DNA of 64,000 nt from Pseudomonas karstica (GCF_009707515.1 NZ_WLYI01000033.1:1-64000), one strand, 5' to 3'. Shown: positions 27,549 to 36,228, counted from the first letter of the stretch. Notes: generated from the sequence alone by a model not told the origin. Program-made: numbers and translations.

Positions 27549-27986
27549 ATGACGGTCTGGATAGTGGTGTCAATCCTTGTAGTGGTCTTGAGCCCTCTGG
27601 CATGGCTGCGTCCCTCGCGCCATCAGAGCGGGCGCATGGCCCTGCGCATGGAGGCGCGCCGCATCGGCCTGGCCATGCAACTGGCGCCCCAGGAGTGGCC
27701 GCACTGGCTCAAGCAGGAGCCGCCGAGCCCTTGTGCGCAGTATCACCGTCCACGGCGGGGCAACCTACCTCAATGCTGGAGTTATTGGCAATTGGAGCCA
27801 GGGATCTGGGTGAATCAGTGGCAGGAAATCTGCGACGATGAAAAGTTGTTGCCGCATTTTGCAACGCTGCCGGCCAACGTCTACAAGGTCGAGGCGGACA
27901 AGCAAATGATCACGTTGTACTGGGGCGAGAAGGGCAAGGTGAGTGTTTTGCAGGACATCAATGCGGTGCTCAAGGCTCTGGCGTGA
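27549..27986 (+). CDS. Hypothetical membrane-anchored protein
   Basis: A 145-residue protein with an N-terminal membrane segment (about residues 3-20, VWIVVSILVVVLSPLAW) followed by a basic stretch and a soluble domain with many tryptophans (EWPHWLKQE, CWSYWQLEPGIWVNQW). The ATG has GGGAG about 7 bases upstream. I recognise no family; its position between a Usp gene and fadBA is as I remember in other pseudomonads. The orientation suggests the N-terminus anchors it in the inner membrane with the domain in the cytoplasm. Confidence 0.75.
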   Translation: MTVWIVVSILVVVLSPLAWLRPSRHQSGRMALRMEARRIGLAMQLAPQEWPHWLKQEPPSPCAQYHRPRRGNLPQCWSYWQLEPGIWVNQWQEICDDEKLLPHFATLPANVYKVEADKQMITLYWGEKGKVSVLQDINAVLKALA

Positions 27987-27999
27987 CGCAGTCCCATTT

Positions 28000-28115
28000 T
28001 GTAGGAGCGAGGCGCGCCCCCCCAGCCCTTGCTCGCGAAAGTCGTCAACGATAACGCGGGCATTCAGGTTGAGCGCGGGGCCCTCACGCTTTTCGCGAGC
28101 AAGCTCGCTCCTACA
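28000..28115. repeat. REPIN: inverted pair of REP elements, left one split by an insert
   Basis: The right arm (28091-28115) is the intact REP TTTCGCGAGCAAGCTCGCTCCTACA. The left arm is its inverse but is interrupted after TGTAGGAGCGAG by 16 bp (28012-28027, GCGCGCCCCCCCAGCC) before CTTGCTCGCGAAA resumes. The spacer carries CGTCAACGATAACGC, shared with the REPIN at 59275, showing both belong to one family. Confidence 0.85.
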
Positions 28116-28136
28116 GAAAAGCAAAGTGCAGGCAAT

Positions 28137-28162
28137 AAAAAGCCCGATATCAACATCGGGCT
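28137..28162 (-). terminator. Minus-strand terminator without an annotated gene
   Basis: Read on the minus strand, AGCCCGAT-GTTGAT-ATCGGGCT is followed by TTTTTATT, a good Rho-independent terminator. On the plus strand no T-run follows the stem, so it is directed leftwards. No minus-strand protein gene lies to its right, which is why a small RNA is suspected. Confidence 0.7.
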
Positions 28163-28291
28163 GGAGTTGGCCAGGCAGGCCGGTAATTCGTCAGTAGCCA
28201 AGTCGCTCTATCACGCGGGATGTTCATCCTCGCGTTCATACTTCCCTGCTAAGGTTGCCCCAGCCTAGCCGGATATCTTGGCCTGTACAGG
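28137..28291 (-). ncRNA. Candidate small RNA (unnamed)
   Basis: A possible transcript of about 155 nt on the minus strand. A -35-like TTCACC (28327-28322) and a -10-like TCTACGC (28303-28297, sigma-S type) lie 18 bp apart. The predicted 5' end can fold as GCCT-GTAC-AGGC; an internal hairpin CGCG-A-GGAT-GAAC-ATCC-CGCG and GGCC-TGCCT-GGCC follow, ending in the terminator. No open frame in it looks coding. This is a prediction from structure; I do not recognise the RNA. Confidence 0.35.
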
Positions 28292-28630
28292 CTTTTGCGT
28301 AGACTTTTGAATTATTGATCTGGTGAATGGTTAGGCATTGGCAATTCGTTGGTGTGTAGCACAGGTTACGAAATGACTGAAAAGTCGCGTTTTGCCTGCG
28401 CTTTCGGGCGATTGACAATTGCTCTGAATTGAATGAAGGTGGCATACCCAAATCAAACGGGCGTATGAATTGAGCGTTTGTATTTCAGGCCGCTCTTACA
28501 GAATCCCGACTATCGCGTTGACGGGTGTGCCTGGCGGATTGGCGTTAGCATCGACGGTAAACGTCCCTGCTGAACCTATGGCCAGCGTCCAACGTGTACT
28601 GTTCAGCTTCCATATCGTGGAGATCAGTTG

Positions 28631-30778
28631 ATGATTTACGAAGGTAAAGCCATCACGGTTAAGGCTCTTGAAAGTGGCATCGTCGAATTGAAATTCGACC
28701 TCAAGGGTGAGTCCGTCAACAAGTTCAACCGTCTAACCCTGAACGAACTGCGTCAGGCCGTAAACACTATCAAAGCCGATGCATCGGTCAAAGGCGTGAT
28801 CGTTTCCAGTGGCAAGGACGTGTTCATCGTTGGCGCCGATATCACCGAATTCGTCGACAACTTCAAGCTGCCCGATGCGGAACTTGTGGCTGGTAACCTT
28901 GAAGCCAACAAGATTTTCAGCGATTTTGAAGACCTCAACGTACCGACCGTTGCCGCAATCAATGGCATTGCGCTGGGCGGCGGTCTGGAAATGTGCCTGG
29001 CCGCGGACTTCCGCGTCATGGCCAGCACCGCGAAGATCGGCCTGCCGGAAGTCAAGCTGGGCATCTACCCAGGCTTCGGCGGTACCGTGCGCTTGCCGCG
29101 CATCATTGGTGCCGACAATGCCATCGAGTGGATCGCTGCGGGCAAGGAAAACCGTGCTGAAGACGCGCTGAAAGTTGGTGCTGTCGATGCCGTGGTTGCT
29201 CCCGAGAAGCTGGCAGAAGCGGCACTGAGCCTGATCAAAGGCGCCATCAACGGTGAGTTTGACTACAAGGCCAAGCGTCAGCCGAAGCTGGAAAAACTCA
29301 AGCTCAACGCCATCGAACAAATGATGTCGTTCGAAACCGCCAAGGGCTTCGTGGCCGGCCAGGCCGGCCCGAACTACCCGGCGCCGGTTGAAGCGATCAA
29401 GACCATCCAGAAAGCCGCGAATTTCGGTCGCGACAAGGCGCTGGAAGTTGAAGCAGCCGGTTTCGTCAAGCTGGCCAAGACCTCTGCTGCACAGAGCTTG
29501 ATCGGTCTATTCCTGAACGATCAGGAACTGAAGAAAAAGGCCAAGGCCTACGACGAAATCGCCAAGGACGTGAAGCAGGCTGCCGTACTCGGTGCCGGTA
29601 TCATGGGTGGCGGTATCGCCTATCAGTCGGCGTCCAAAGGCACGCCGATCCTGATGAAGGATATCAACGAGCATGGTATCGAGCAGGGCTTGGCAGAAGC
29701 AGCGAAATTGCTGGTGGGCCGCGTTGATAAAGGTCGCATGACCGCAGCGAAAATGGCTGAAATACTCAATGGTATTCGTCCTACCTTGTCCTACGGCGAT
29801 TTCGGTCATGTCGACCTGGTAGTCGAAGCGGTTGTCGAGAACCCGAAAGTCAAGCAGGCGGTATTGGCTGAAGTAGAAGCCCAGGTCAAAGACGACACCA
29901 TCCTGGCATCGAACACCTCGACCATTTCCATCACCTTGCTGGCCAAGGCCCTCAAGCGTCCGGAAAACTTCGTCGGCATGCACTTCTTCAACCCGGTGCA
30001 CATGATGCCGTTGGTGGAAGTGATCCGCGGCGAGAAGTCCAGTGAACTGGCAGTCGCCACCACCGTGGCCTACGCCAAGAAAATGGGCAAGAACCCGATC
30101 GTGGTCAACGACTGCCCGGGTTTCCTGGTTAACCGCGTGTTGTTCCCATACTTCGGCGGTTTCGCCAAGCTGGTGAGCGCCGGTGTGGACTTCGTCCGTA
30201 TCGACAAGGTCATGGAGAAATTCGGCTGGCCAATGGGCCCGGCGTACCTGATGGACGTAGTCGGTATCGACACTGGCCATCATGGTCGTGACGTGATGGC
30301 TGAAGGTTTTCCGGACCGCATGAAAGACGACCGCCGTTCGGCTGTCGACGCGCTCTACGAAGCCAAGCGCCTGGGCCAAAAGAATGGCAAGGGCTTCTAT
30401 GCCTACGAGACCGACAAGAAGGGCAAGCAGAAGAAAGTCGCCGACCCGTCGGTGCTGGAAGTGCTCAAGCCGATCGTCTACGAACAGCGTGAGGTGTCCG
30501 ACGAGGACATCATCAACTGGATGATGATCGCCCTGTGCCTGGAAACCGTGCGCTGCCTGGAAGACGGCATCGTCGAAACCGCTGCCGAAGCCGATATGGG
30601 CCTGGTGTACGGTATTGGTTTCCCTCCATTCCGTGGTGGTGCGCTGCGTTACATTGATTCCATCGGTGTGGCCGAGTTCGTTGCCCTGGCTGATCAATAC
30701 GCTGATTTGGGCCCGTTGTACCACCCGACTGCGAAGCTGCGTGAGATGGCCAAGAACGGCCAGAGCTTCTTCGGTTAA
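28631..30778 (+). CDS. fadB: Fatty acid oxidation complex alpha subunit
   Basis: A 715-residue multifunctional enzyme of beta-oxidation. The N-terminal enoyl-CoA hydratase/isomerase domain (about 1-190) shows GADITEFVDNF and GIALGGGLEMCLAADFR. The 3-hydroxyacyl-CoA dehydrogenase domain begins near residue 315 with the NAD motif VLGAGIMGGGIAYQSA and later GMHFFNPVHMMPLVEVI. The ATG (MIYEGKAITV) is preferred over the preceding TTG, and its length equals the usual 715. It is followed 29 bp later by fadA, so fadBA is an operon, probably repressed by the psrA product. Confidence 0.97.
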   Translation: MIYEGKAITVKALESGIVELKFDLKGESVNKFNRLTLNELRQAVNTIKADASVKGVIVSSGKDVFIVGADITEFVDNFKLPDAELVAGNLEANKIFSDFEDLNVPTVAAINGIALGGGLEMCLAADFRVMASTAKIGLPEVKLGIYPGFGGTVRLPRIIGADNAIEWIAAGKENRAEDALKVGAVDAVVAPEKLAEAALSLIKGAINGEFDYKAKRQPKLEKLKLNAIEQMMSFETAKGFVAGQAGPNYPAPVEAIKTIQKAANFGRDKALEVEAAGFVKLAKTSAAQSLIGLFLNDQELKKKAKAYDEIAKDVKQAAVLGAGIMGGGIAYQSASKGTPILMKDINEHGIEQGLAEAAKLLVGRVDKGRMTAAKMAEILNGIRPTLSYGDFGHVDLVVEAVVENPKVKQAVLAEVEAQVKDDTILASNTSTISITLLAKALKRPENFVGMHFFNPVHMMPLVEVIRGEKSSELAVATTVAYAKKMGKNPIVVNDCPGFLVNRVLFPYFGGFAKLVSAGVDFVRIDKVMEKFGWPMGPAYLMDVVGIDTGHHGRDVMAEGFPDRMKDDRRSAVDALYEAKRLGQKNGKGFYAYETDKKGKQKKVADPSVLEVLKPIVYEQREVSDEDIINWMMIALCLETVRCLEDGIVETAAEADMGLVYGIGFPPFRGGALRYIDSIGVAEFVALADQYADLGPLYHPTAKLREMAKNGQSFFG

Positions 30779-30807
30779 GTGCCCAGACGACTAGAGCGAG
30801 AATATTT

Positions 30808-31983
30808 ATGAGCTTGAATCCAAGAGACGTCGTGATTGTCGACTTCGGTCGTACTCCGATGGGCCGCTCCAAGGGCGGCATGCACCGCAACACCCGTGCC
30901 GAAGACATGTCGGCACACCTGATCAGCAAATTGCTGGAGCGCAACGTCAAGGTCGACCCTAACGAAGTCGAAGACGTGGTCTGGGGCTGCGTGAACCAGA
31001 CCCTGGAGCAGGGCTGGAACATCGCCCGCATGGCGTCGTTGATGACCCAGATCCCGCACACTGCAGCCGGCCAGACCGTCAGCCGCCTGTGTGGCTCGTC
31101 CATGAGCGCGCTGCACACTGCCGCACAAGCAATCATGACCGGCAACGGTGATGTGTTCGTGGTCGGTGGCGTAGAACACATGGGTCACGTCAGCATGATG
31201 CACGGTGTCGACCCGAACCCGCACATGTCCCTGTACGCGGCGAAAGCCTCGGGCATGATGGGCCTGACCGCGGAAATGCTCGGCAAGATGCACGGCATCA
31301 CCCGCGAAGCCCAGGATGCCTTTGGCCTGCGCTCCCACCAGCTTGCCCACAAGGCAACCCTGGAAGGTAAGTTCAAGGATGAGATCATCCCGATGAACGG
31401 CTACGACGAGAACGGTTTCCTGAAACTGTTCGACTACGACGAAACCATTCGTCCGGACACCACCCTGGAAAGTTTGGCGGCCCTCAAGCCGGCCTTCAAT
31501 CCCAAGGGCGGCACCGTGACAGCCGGTACGTCGTCGCAGATCACCGATGGTGCTTCGTGCATGATCGTGATGTCGGCCCAGCGTGCCCAGGACCTGGGCA
31601 TCCAGCCGATGGCGGTGATTCGTTCGATGGCCGTGGCGGGTGTGGATCCGGCGATCATGGGCTATGGTCCAGTACCGGCCACACAAAAAGCATTGAAGCG
31701 CGCGGGCCTGACCATCTCCGATATCGACTTCTTCGAACTCAACGAAGCTTTCGCCGCACAGGCCCTGCCAGTGCTGAAAGATTTGAAAGTACTCGACAAG
31801 ATGAACGAGAAGGTTAACCTGCACGGCGGCGCGATTGCTCTGGGACACCCATTCGGTTGCTCCGGCGCACGTATCTCCGGCACGTTGCTTAACGTGATGA
31901 AGCAAAATGGCGGCAATCTTGGGGTAGCCACCATGTGCATTGGCCTTGGCCAAGGCATCTCCACCGTCTTCGAACGCATCTAA
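30808..31983 (+). CDS. fadA: 3-ketoacyl-CoA thiolase (fatty acid oxidation beta subunit)
   Basis: A 391-residue thiolase that cleaves 3-ketoacyl-CoA to acetyl-CoA. The acylated cysteine is C95 in VSRLCGSSMSALH; the C-terminal HPFGCSGAR carries the base cysteine, and NEAFAAQALPV the conserved histidine-region loop. It forms an alpha2beta2 complex with FadB. The gene ends 17 bp before a strong terminator. Confidence 0.97.
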   Translation: MSLNPRDVVIVDFGRTPMGRSKGGMHRNTRAEDMSAHLISKLLERNVKVDPNEVEDVVWGCVNQTLEQGWNIARMASLMTQIPHTAAGQTVSRLCGSSMSALHTAAQAIMTGNGDVFVVGGVEHMGHVSMMHGVDPNPHMSLYAAKASGMMGLTAEMLGKMHGITREAQDAFGLRSHQLAHKATLEGKFKDEIIPMNGYDENGFLKLFDYDETIRPDTTLESLAALKPAFNPKGGTVTAGTSSQITDGASCMIVMSAQRAQDLGIQPMAVIRSMAVAGVDPAIMGYGPVPATQKALKRAGLTISDIDFFELNEAFAAQALPVLKDLKVLDKMNEKVNLHGGAIALGHPFGCSGARISGTLLNVMKQNGGNLGVATMCIGLGQGISTVFERI

Positions 31984-32001
31984 GCATTCGGTTGACGGAA
32001 G

Positions 32002-32032
32002 CCGGGGCCCAGTGCCCCGGTTTTTGTTTTTT
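32002..32032 (+). terminator. Terminator after fadBA
   Basis: CCGGGGC-CCAGT-GCCCCGG followed by TTTTTGTTTTTT lies directly after fadA on the plus strand. It is followed by an unusually A/T-rich tract reaching to 32063, before the DUF1653 gene. Confidence 0.85.
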
Positions 32033-32081
32033 GGAATTTTTTTATATTTTTTTTTAACAAAATTTGTAAGAGGGTTGGAGC

Positions 32082-32318
32082 ATGAAAGTCGAACCAGGGC
32101 TCTACCAGCATTATAAAGGTCCGCAGTACCGCGTTTTTAATGTGGCGCGGCATTCCGAGACTGAAGAGCAAGTGGTGTTTTACCAAGCACTGTATGGCGA
32201 TTACGGCTTTTGGGTGCGTCCCTTGAGCATGTTCCTGGAGAGCGTCGAAGTTGACGGTGAACAGGTCCCGCGCTTTGCTTTGATCCAGGTCGAACCCAGC
32301 CTTTTTTCAGCGCGATAA
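32082..32318 (+). CDS. DUF1653 domain protein
   Basis: A 78-residue small protein matching DUF1653 (GLYQHYKGPQYRVFNVARHS, VVFYQALYGDYGFWVRP, MFLESVEVDG). The family is a compact SH3-like fold, with no firm function known to me. The ATG is preceded by GGAG very close (1-2 bases) and GAGGG further away. It sits between fadBA and topA, as in other pseudomonads. Confidence 0.9.
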   Translation: MKVEPGLYQHYKGPQYRVFNVARHSETEEQVVFYQALYGDYGFWVRPLSMFLESVEVDGEQVPRFALIQVEPSLFSAR

Positions 32319-32432
32319 AGGTAGGTTGCGCAGAATGCTGCGCTTGACCTCACCTTGTTGCCACTATATATAGCGTTGCCGCGTCAGGCGCCAACTGCCT
32401 TTCACTTCTCGAATTCAGGAATTTTCCGATCC

Positions 32433-35054
32433 ATGGGCAAATCGCTGGTCATTGTGGAATCCCCGGCTAAGGCCAAGACCATCAACAAGTACTTGGGTAA
32501 CGAGTACGTGGTGAAGTCGAGTATCGGCCATATCCGAGACCTGCCCACCAGCGGTTCGGCTAGCGCCAGCAAGGAGCCTGCCGCCAAGCGCGGCAAGGCG
32601 GCTGCGGGCGAAGGTCCGGTGCTCACGCCTAAAGAGAAAGCGCGCAAGCAGTTGGTCTCGCGCATGGGTGTCGATCCCGATCATGGCTGGAAAGCCAAGT
32701 ACGAGATCCTCCCGGGCAAGGAAAAGGTCATCGAAGAGCTGCGCCGGCTTGCCAAAGATGCTGACACCATCTATCTCGCAACCGACTTGGATCGCGAGGG
32801 GGAAGCCATTGCCTGGCACCTGCGCGAAGCCATCGGCGGTGACGACAGCCGCTACAAGCGCGTGGTGTTCAACGAAATCACCAAGAAGGCGATTCAGGAA
32901 GCATTCTCCAAGCCGGGCGAGTTGGACATCGACCGCGTCAACGCTCAACAGGCCCGGCGCTTCCTCGATCGCGTCGTGGGCTACATGGTTTCTCCGCTGC
33001 TGTGGGCGAAGATCGCTCGTGGGCTGTCCGCTGGCCGTGTGCAATCGGTTGCCGTGAAGTTGGTGGTGGAGCGTGAGCGCGAGATCCGCGCGTTCAACCC
33101 CGAAGAGTACTGGGAAGTCCACGCCGACCTCGGCACAGCCAAGGGCGCAACCGTGCGCTTTGACGTGGCCCGCGAGAAAGGCGAGGCCTTCAAGCCGCTC
33201 AACGAAGCCCAGGCCATGGCTGCGCTGGAGAAGCTCAAGTCTTCCAGCTACAGCATCGTCAAGCGTGAAGACAAGCCCACCAGCAGCAAGCCGTCGGCAC
33301 CGTTCATCACCTCTACCCTGCAACAGGCCGCGAGTAACCGCCTGGGCTTCGGGGTGAAGAAGACCATGATGATGGCCCAGCGTCTGTATGAGGCGGGTTA
33401 CATCACGTATATGCGTACTGACTCCACCAACCTGTCGGTGGACGCGGTCGAGATGGCGCGTACTTATATTGAGGGCGAGTTCGGCAAGAAGTACCTGCCA
33501 GAAAAGCCGAATGTCTATAGCAGCAAGGAAGGCGCACAGGAGGCTCACGAAGCGATTCGTCCTTCTGATGCCAATACCGACCCAAGCAAGCTCAGTGGCA
33601 TGGAGCGCGACGCTGAGCGCCTTTACGAGCTGATCTGGCGCCAATTCCTCGCCTGCCAGATGCTGCCGGCGCAATACCTGTCCACCACTGTCAGTGTGGG
33701 TGCCGGGGACTTCGAGTTGCGCGCCAAGGGCCGTATCCTCAAGTTCGACGGCTACACTCGCGTCATGCCACAAATCGCCAAGCCGGGCGATGACGATGTA
33801 TTGCCGGACATGGCACAGGGCGATTCACTGAAGCTGATCAAGCTGGACCCGTCCCAGCACTTCACCAAGCCGCCGGCCCGTTATTCGGAAGCCAGCCTGG
33901 TCAAGGAGATGGAGAAACGTGGTATCGGCCGGCCTTCGACCTATGCGGCTATCATCTCCACCATTCAGGACCGTGGTTATGTTGCCCTGCATAACCGTCG
34001 TTTCTACTCGGAAAAAATGGGCGATATCGTCACCGAGCGTCTGTCGGAGAGTTTCTCCAACCTGATGGACTACGGCTTCACCGCTGGTATGGAGGAGCAC
34101 CTCGATGACGTGGCCCAGGGTGAACGCGACTGGAAAAACGTGCTCGACGAGTTTTATGGCGACTTCAAGAAGAAACTCGAAGTAGCTGAAAGCCCTGAAA
34201 GCGGCATGCGCGCCAACCAGCCGGTAATGACGGATATTGCGTGCCTTACCTGTGGACGGCCGATGCAGATCCGTACCGCGTCCACCGGCGTGTTCCTCGG
34301 CTGCTCGGGCTACAGCCTGCCGCCGAAAGAGCGCTGCAAGGCCACGGTCAACCTGGTGCCTGGTGATGAGATCGCGGCCGATGACGAGGGTGAATCCGAG
34401 TCTCTGGTGCTGCGTGGCAAGCATCGCTGCCCGATCTGCAGCACGGCGATGGACGCCTACCTGCTGGACGAGAAGCACAAGCTGCACATTTGCGGTAACA
34501 ACCCGGATTGCTCGGGCTACGAGATCGAAGAAGGCACCTACCGTATCAAAGGCTATGAAGGTCCGAGCCTGGAATGCGACAAGTGCGGCAGCGAGATGCA
34601 GCTCAAGACCGGCCGGTTCGGCAAGTTCTTCGGGTGCACCAACGCCACCTGCAAGAACACCCGCAAATTGCTGAAAAGTGGTGACGCGGCGCCGCCGAAG
34701 ATGGACCCGGTGAAGATGCCTGAGCTCAAGTGCGAGAAGGTCAACGACACCTACATCCTGCGTGACGGCGCTTCGGGCCTGTTCCTGGCCGCCAGCCAGT
34801 TCCCGAAAAACCGTGAGACCCGTGCACCATTGGTGATCGAGATCGTGCCCCACAAAGAGGAGATCGATCCGAAGTACCACTTCCTCTGCGAAGCACCGAA
34901 GAAGGATCCGGACGGCCGCCCAGCGGTGATCCGCTACAGCCGCAAGACCAAGGAGCAGTATGTGCAGACCGAGGTCGAGGGCAAGCCTACCGGTTGGAAG
35001 GCGTTCTACGACGGTGGCAAGTGGAAGGTCGAGGACAAGCGCCAGGGCGCTTGA
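32433..35054 (+). CDS. topA: DNA topoisomerase I
   Basis: An 873-residue type IA topoisomerase that relaxes negative supercoils. The Toprim domain starts GKSLVIVESPAKAKTINKYLG, with acidic LATDLDREGEAIAWHLREA; the catalytic tyrosine lies in GYITYMRTDSTNLS near residue 330. Several C-terminal zinc-ribbon repeats follow (CLTCGRPM, CPICSTAM, CDKCGSEMQLKTGRFGKFFG). MGKSLVIVES is the start, with AGGA about 15 bases upstream, which is not ideal; the open frame extends 26 codons further. Confidence 0.97.
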   Translation: MGKSLVIVESPAKAKTINKYLGNEYVVKSSIGHIRDLPTSGSASASKEPAAKRGKAAAGEGPVLTPKEKARKQLVSRMGVDPDHGWKAKYEILPGKEKVIEELRRLAKDADTIYLATDLDREGEAIAWHLREAIGGDDSRYKRVVFNEITKKAIQEAFSKPGELDIDRVNAQQARRFLDRVVGYMVSPLLWAKIARGLSAGRVQSVAVKLVVEREREIRAFNPEEYWEVHADLGTAKGATVRFDVAREKGEAFKPLNEAQAMAALEKLKSSSYSIVKREDKPTSSKPSAPFITSTLQQAASNRLGFGVKKTMMMAQRLYEAGYITYMRTDSTNLSVDAVEMARTYIEGEFGKKYLPEKPNVYSSKEGAQEAHEAIRPSDANTDPSKLSGMERDAERLYELIWRQFLACQMLPAQYLSTTVSVGAGDFELRAKGRILKFDGYTRVMPQIAKPGDDDVLPDMAQGDSLKLIKLDPSQHFTKPPARYSEASLVKEMEKRGIGRPSTYAAIISTIQDRGYVALHNRRFYSEKMGDIVTERLSESFSNLMDYGFTAGMEEHLDDVAQGERDWKNVLDEFYGDFKKKLEVAESPESGMRANQPVMTDIACLTCGRPMQIRTASTGVFLGCSGYSLPPKERCKATVNLVPGDEIAADDEGESESLVLRGKHRCPICSTAMDAYLLDEKHKLHICGNNPDCSGYEIEEGTYRIKGYEGPSLECDKCGSEMQLKTGRFGKFFGCTNATCKNTRKLLKSGDAAPPKMDPVKMPELKCEKVNDTYILRDGASGLFLAASQFPKNRETRAPLVIEIVPHKEEIDPKYHFLCEAPKKDPDGRPAVIRYSRKTKEQYVQTEVEGKPTGWKAFYDGGKWKVEDKRQGA

Positions 35055-35074
35055 TCCCGTTACCCGTTTGACCC

Positions 35075-35100
35075 AAAGGCCGCCTTCACAGGCGGCCTTT
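35075..35100 (+). terminator. Terminator after topA
   Basis: AAAGGCCGCC-TTCACA-GGCGGCCTTT followed by GTTTTGGG lies 20 bp after the topA stop. Confidence 0.8.
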
Positions 35101-35180
35101 GTTTTGGGCTTGCAGTGGACTTATGTGATCCGTGACACTGTTCCTAGCATCACGCCTATGTCGTTGTGGAGACTGCCGTC

Positions 35181-35699
35181 ATGGCCAACGAACTCTATAC
35201 CCGTACCAATCAGAAAATTTATTTCGCGGGTTTGTCCCTGGAAGCCCTCGGCCGCGCCGAGGAAGGGAAGGAGATGAACGCGATCGCGCTGGTGCAGGCT
35301 GGGCGTGAGTCGGCGCTGTTCCACCTCTATGGCGCCTTACTGGGTTTGTGTCATGAAATCGCCGGGTTTTATCGATTGCCTCAAGCCGGTGCGCCTCGAG
35401 TGGAAATGCTCCTCACCCGTGAAGTGCTGGAATCCACAGCCATTCCGCAATTAGCTGAGTTGGTGGAAATGGCTCAGAGCCCGGGCAGTTGGTTGGCGCG
35501 TTTGTTGGTGGCCCACTCGGAGATGTTCCAGCCACCACGGATGCCCCATAAACCCAAGGGCGACGTGACCCAGCCGCTGATCGTGGCAGTGGGCCTGGAA
35601 GAGGGGCCGGAGCCGCTGGGCCGCAAAGAGTTGGAGAGCTGGCGCCAGGAGCTGAAGAAGTTGGCGATTCGGTTCCGGGATGGGCTGAACGAGTGCTGA
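35181..35699 (+). CDS. DUF6586-type conserved protein
   Basis: A 172-residue soluble, mostly helical protein (MANELYTRTNQKIYFAGLS; GRESALFHLYGALLGLCHEIAGF) found downstream of topA in pseudomonads. I recall the family as DUF6586 but know no function. The ATG at 35181 is preferred over the GTG five codons upstream. GAGA lies near the ATG; the ribosome site is modest. The following 130-bp spacer has two copies of CTGCTCGCCACAA at an 18-bp interval (35763 and 35781). Confidence 0.8.
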   Translation: MANELYTRTNQKIYFAGLSLEALGRAEEGKEMNAIALVQAGRESALFHLYGALLGLCHEIAGFYRLPQAGAPRVEMLLTREVLESTAIPQLAELVEMAQSPGSWLARLLVAHSEMFQPPRMPHKPKGDVTQPLIVAVGLEEGPEPLGRKELESWRQELKKLAIRFRDGLNEC

Positions 35700-35762
35700 G
35701 CCGCGTGCGTTCGATAGACCAATGATCATCCAGCGCAAACGCTGACGCTTGATGCGGTAAGG

Positions 35763-35793
35763 CTGCTCGCCACAACAAGCCTGCTCGCCACAA
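35763..35793. repeat. Direct repeat of CTGCTCGCCACAA
   Basis: Two identical 13-bp copies begin at 35763 and 35781, in the spacer between two small genes. They look like remnants of a dispersed intergenic repeat. Confidence 0.5.
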
Positions 35794-35833
35794 GACTGAT
35801 ATAATCCTGGCCTTTCGTGGAGAACAGACTTTT

Positions 35834-36067
35834 ATGCCAACGTCCTTTCTGGAAATTGTTGAATTGCCCGACGGCCGAATTGAGCTGCGCCGGGCCGAGG
35901 ACGAGGGTTCTCTAGTGATTTTGGACTTTTCCGAGGACGCCAAGGCGTTCCTGCAAGGTCAGCACGTGGAAGTGGCCAAGGCCATGTTGAGCGTCGGTGT
36001 ACAGATGGCGGGGCGCCTCGCTGAAGGCGAATCGGAGAAAGACGACGGCCCACGGATTCTTCATTAA
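35834..36067 (+). CDS. Small conserved hypothetical protein
   Basis: A 77-residue acidic protein starting MPTSFLEIVELPDGRIELRRAED, with an even distribution of charged residues and no cysteine or signal peptide. Orthologues sit between topA and sulA/lexA in pseudomonads as I remember. GGAG lies about 12 bases upstream of the ATG. Function not recognised. The A/T-rich DNA after the stop holds a hairpin CTTCTC-N7-GAGAAG at 36109-36127. Confidence 0.75.
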   Translation: MPTSFLEIVELPDGRIELRRAEDEGSLVILDFSEDAKAFLQGQHVEVAKAMLSVGVQMAGRLAEGESEKDDGPRILH

Positions 36068-36228
36068 GTCCGTTTGTCGGTTTTTTGCAAATTTAAATTT
36101 ATAGACCGTCTTCTCAATTCTAGAGAAGCTTCGCGCCCGTGCAGGCCCCGACACAAAGCCGGTGAGCTGCAATCGGACGATGTTTTGTTGCGTCCAGGTA
36201 ACGCTTTGTTCAGCGTTGCCCCCAGAAT

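Larger units (their letters stand above)
27987..28630. other. Gene-free region upstream of fadBA
   Basis: This 644-bp gap contains, in order, a REPIN with a split left arm (28000-28115), a minus-strand Rho-independent terminator (28137-28162), a structured stretch that may be a minus-strand small RNA (about 28137-28291), and the fadBA leader, which has widely spaced PsrA-type half-sites (CAAAC at 28454, GTTTG at 28476). No convincing protein gene is present. Confidence 0.6.

Noticed and set aside
28236..28451. A 71-codon minus-strand frame in the fadBA upstream region
   Set aside because: No ribosome site, unusual composition and no resemblance to a known protein; a structured RNA explains the region better.
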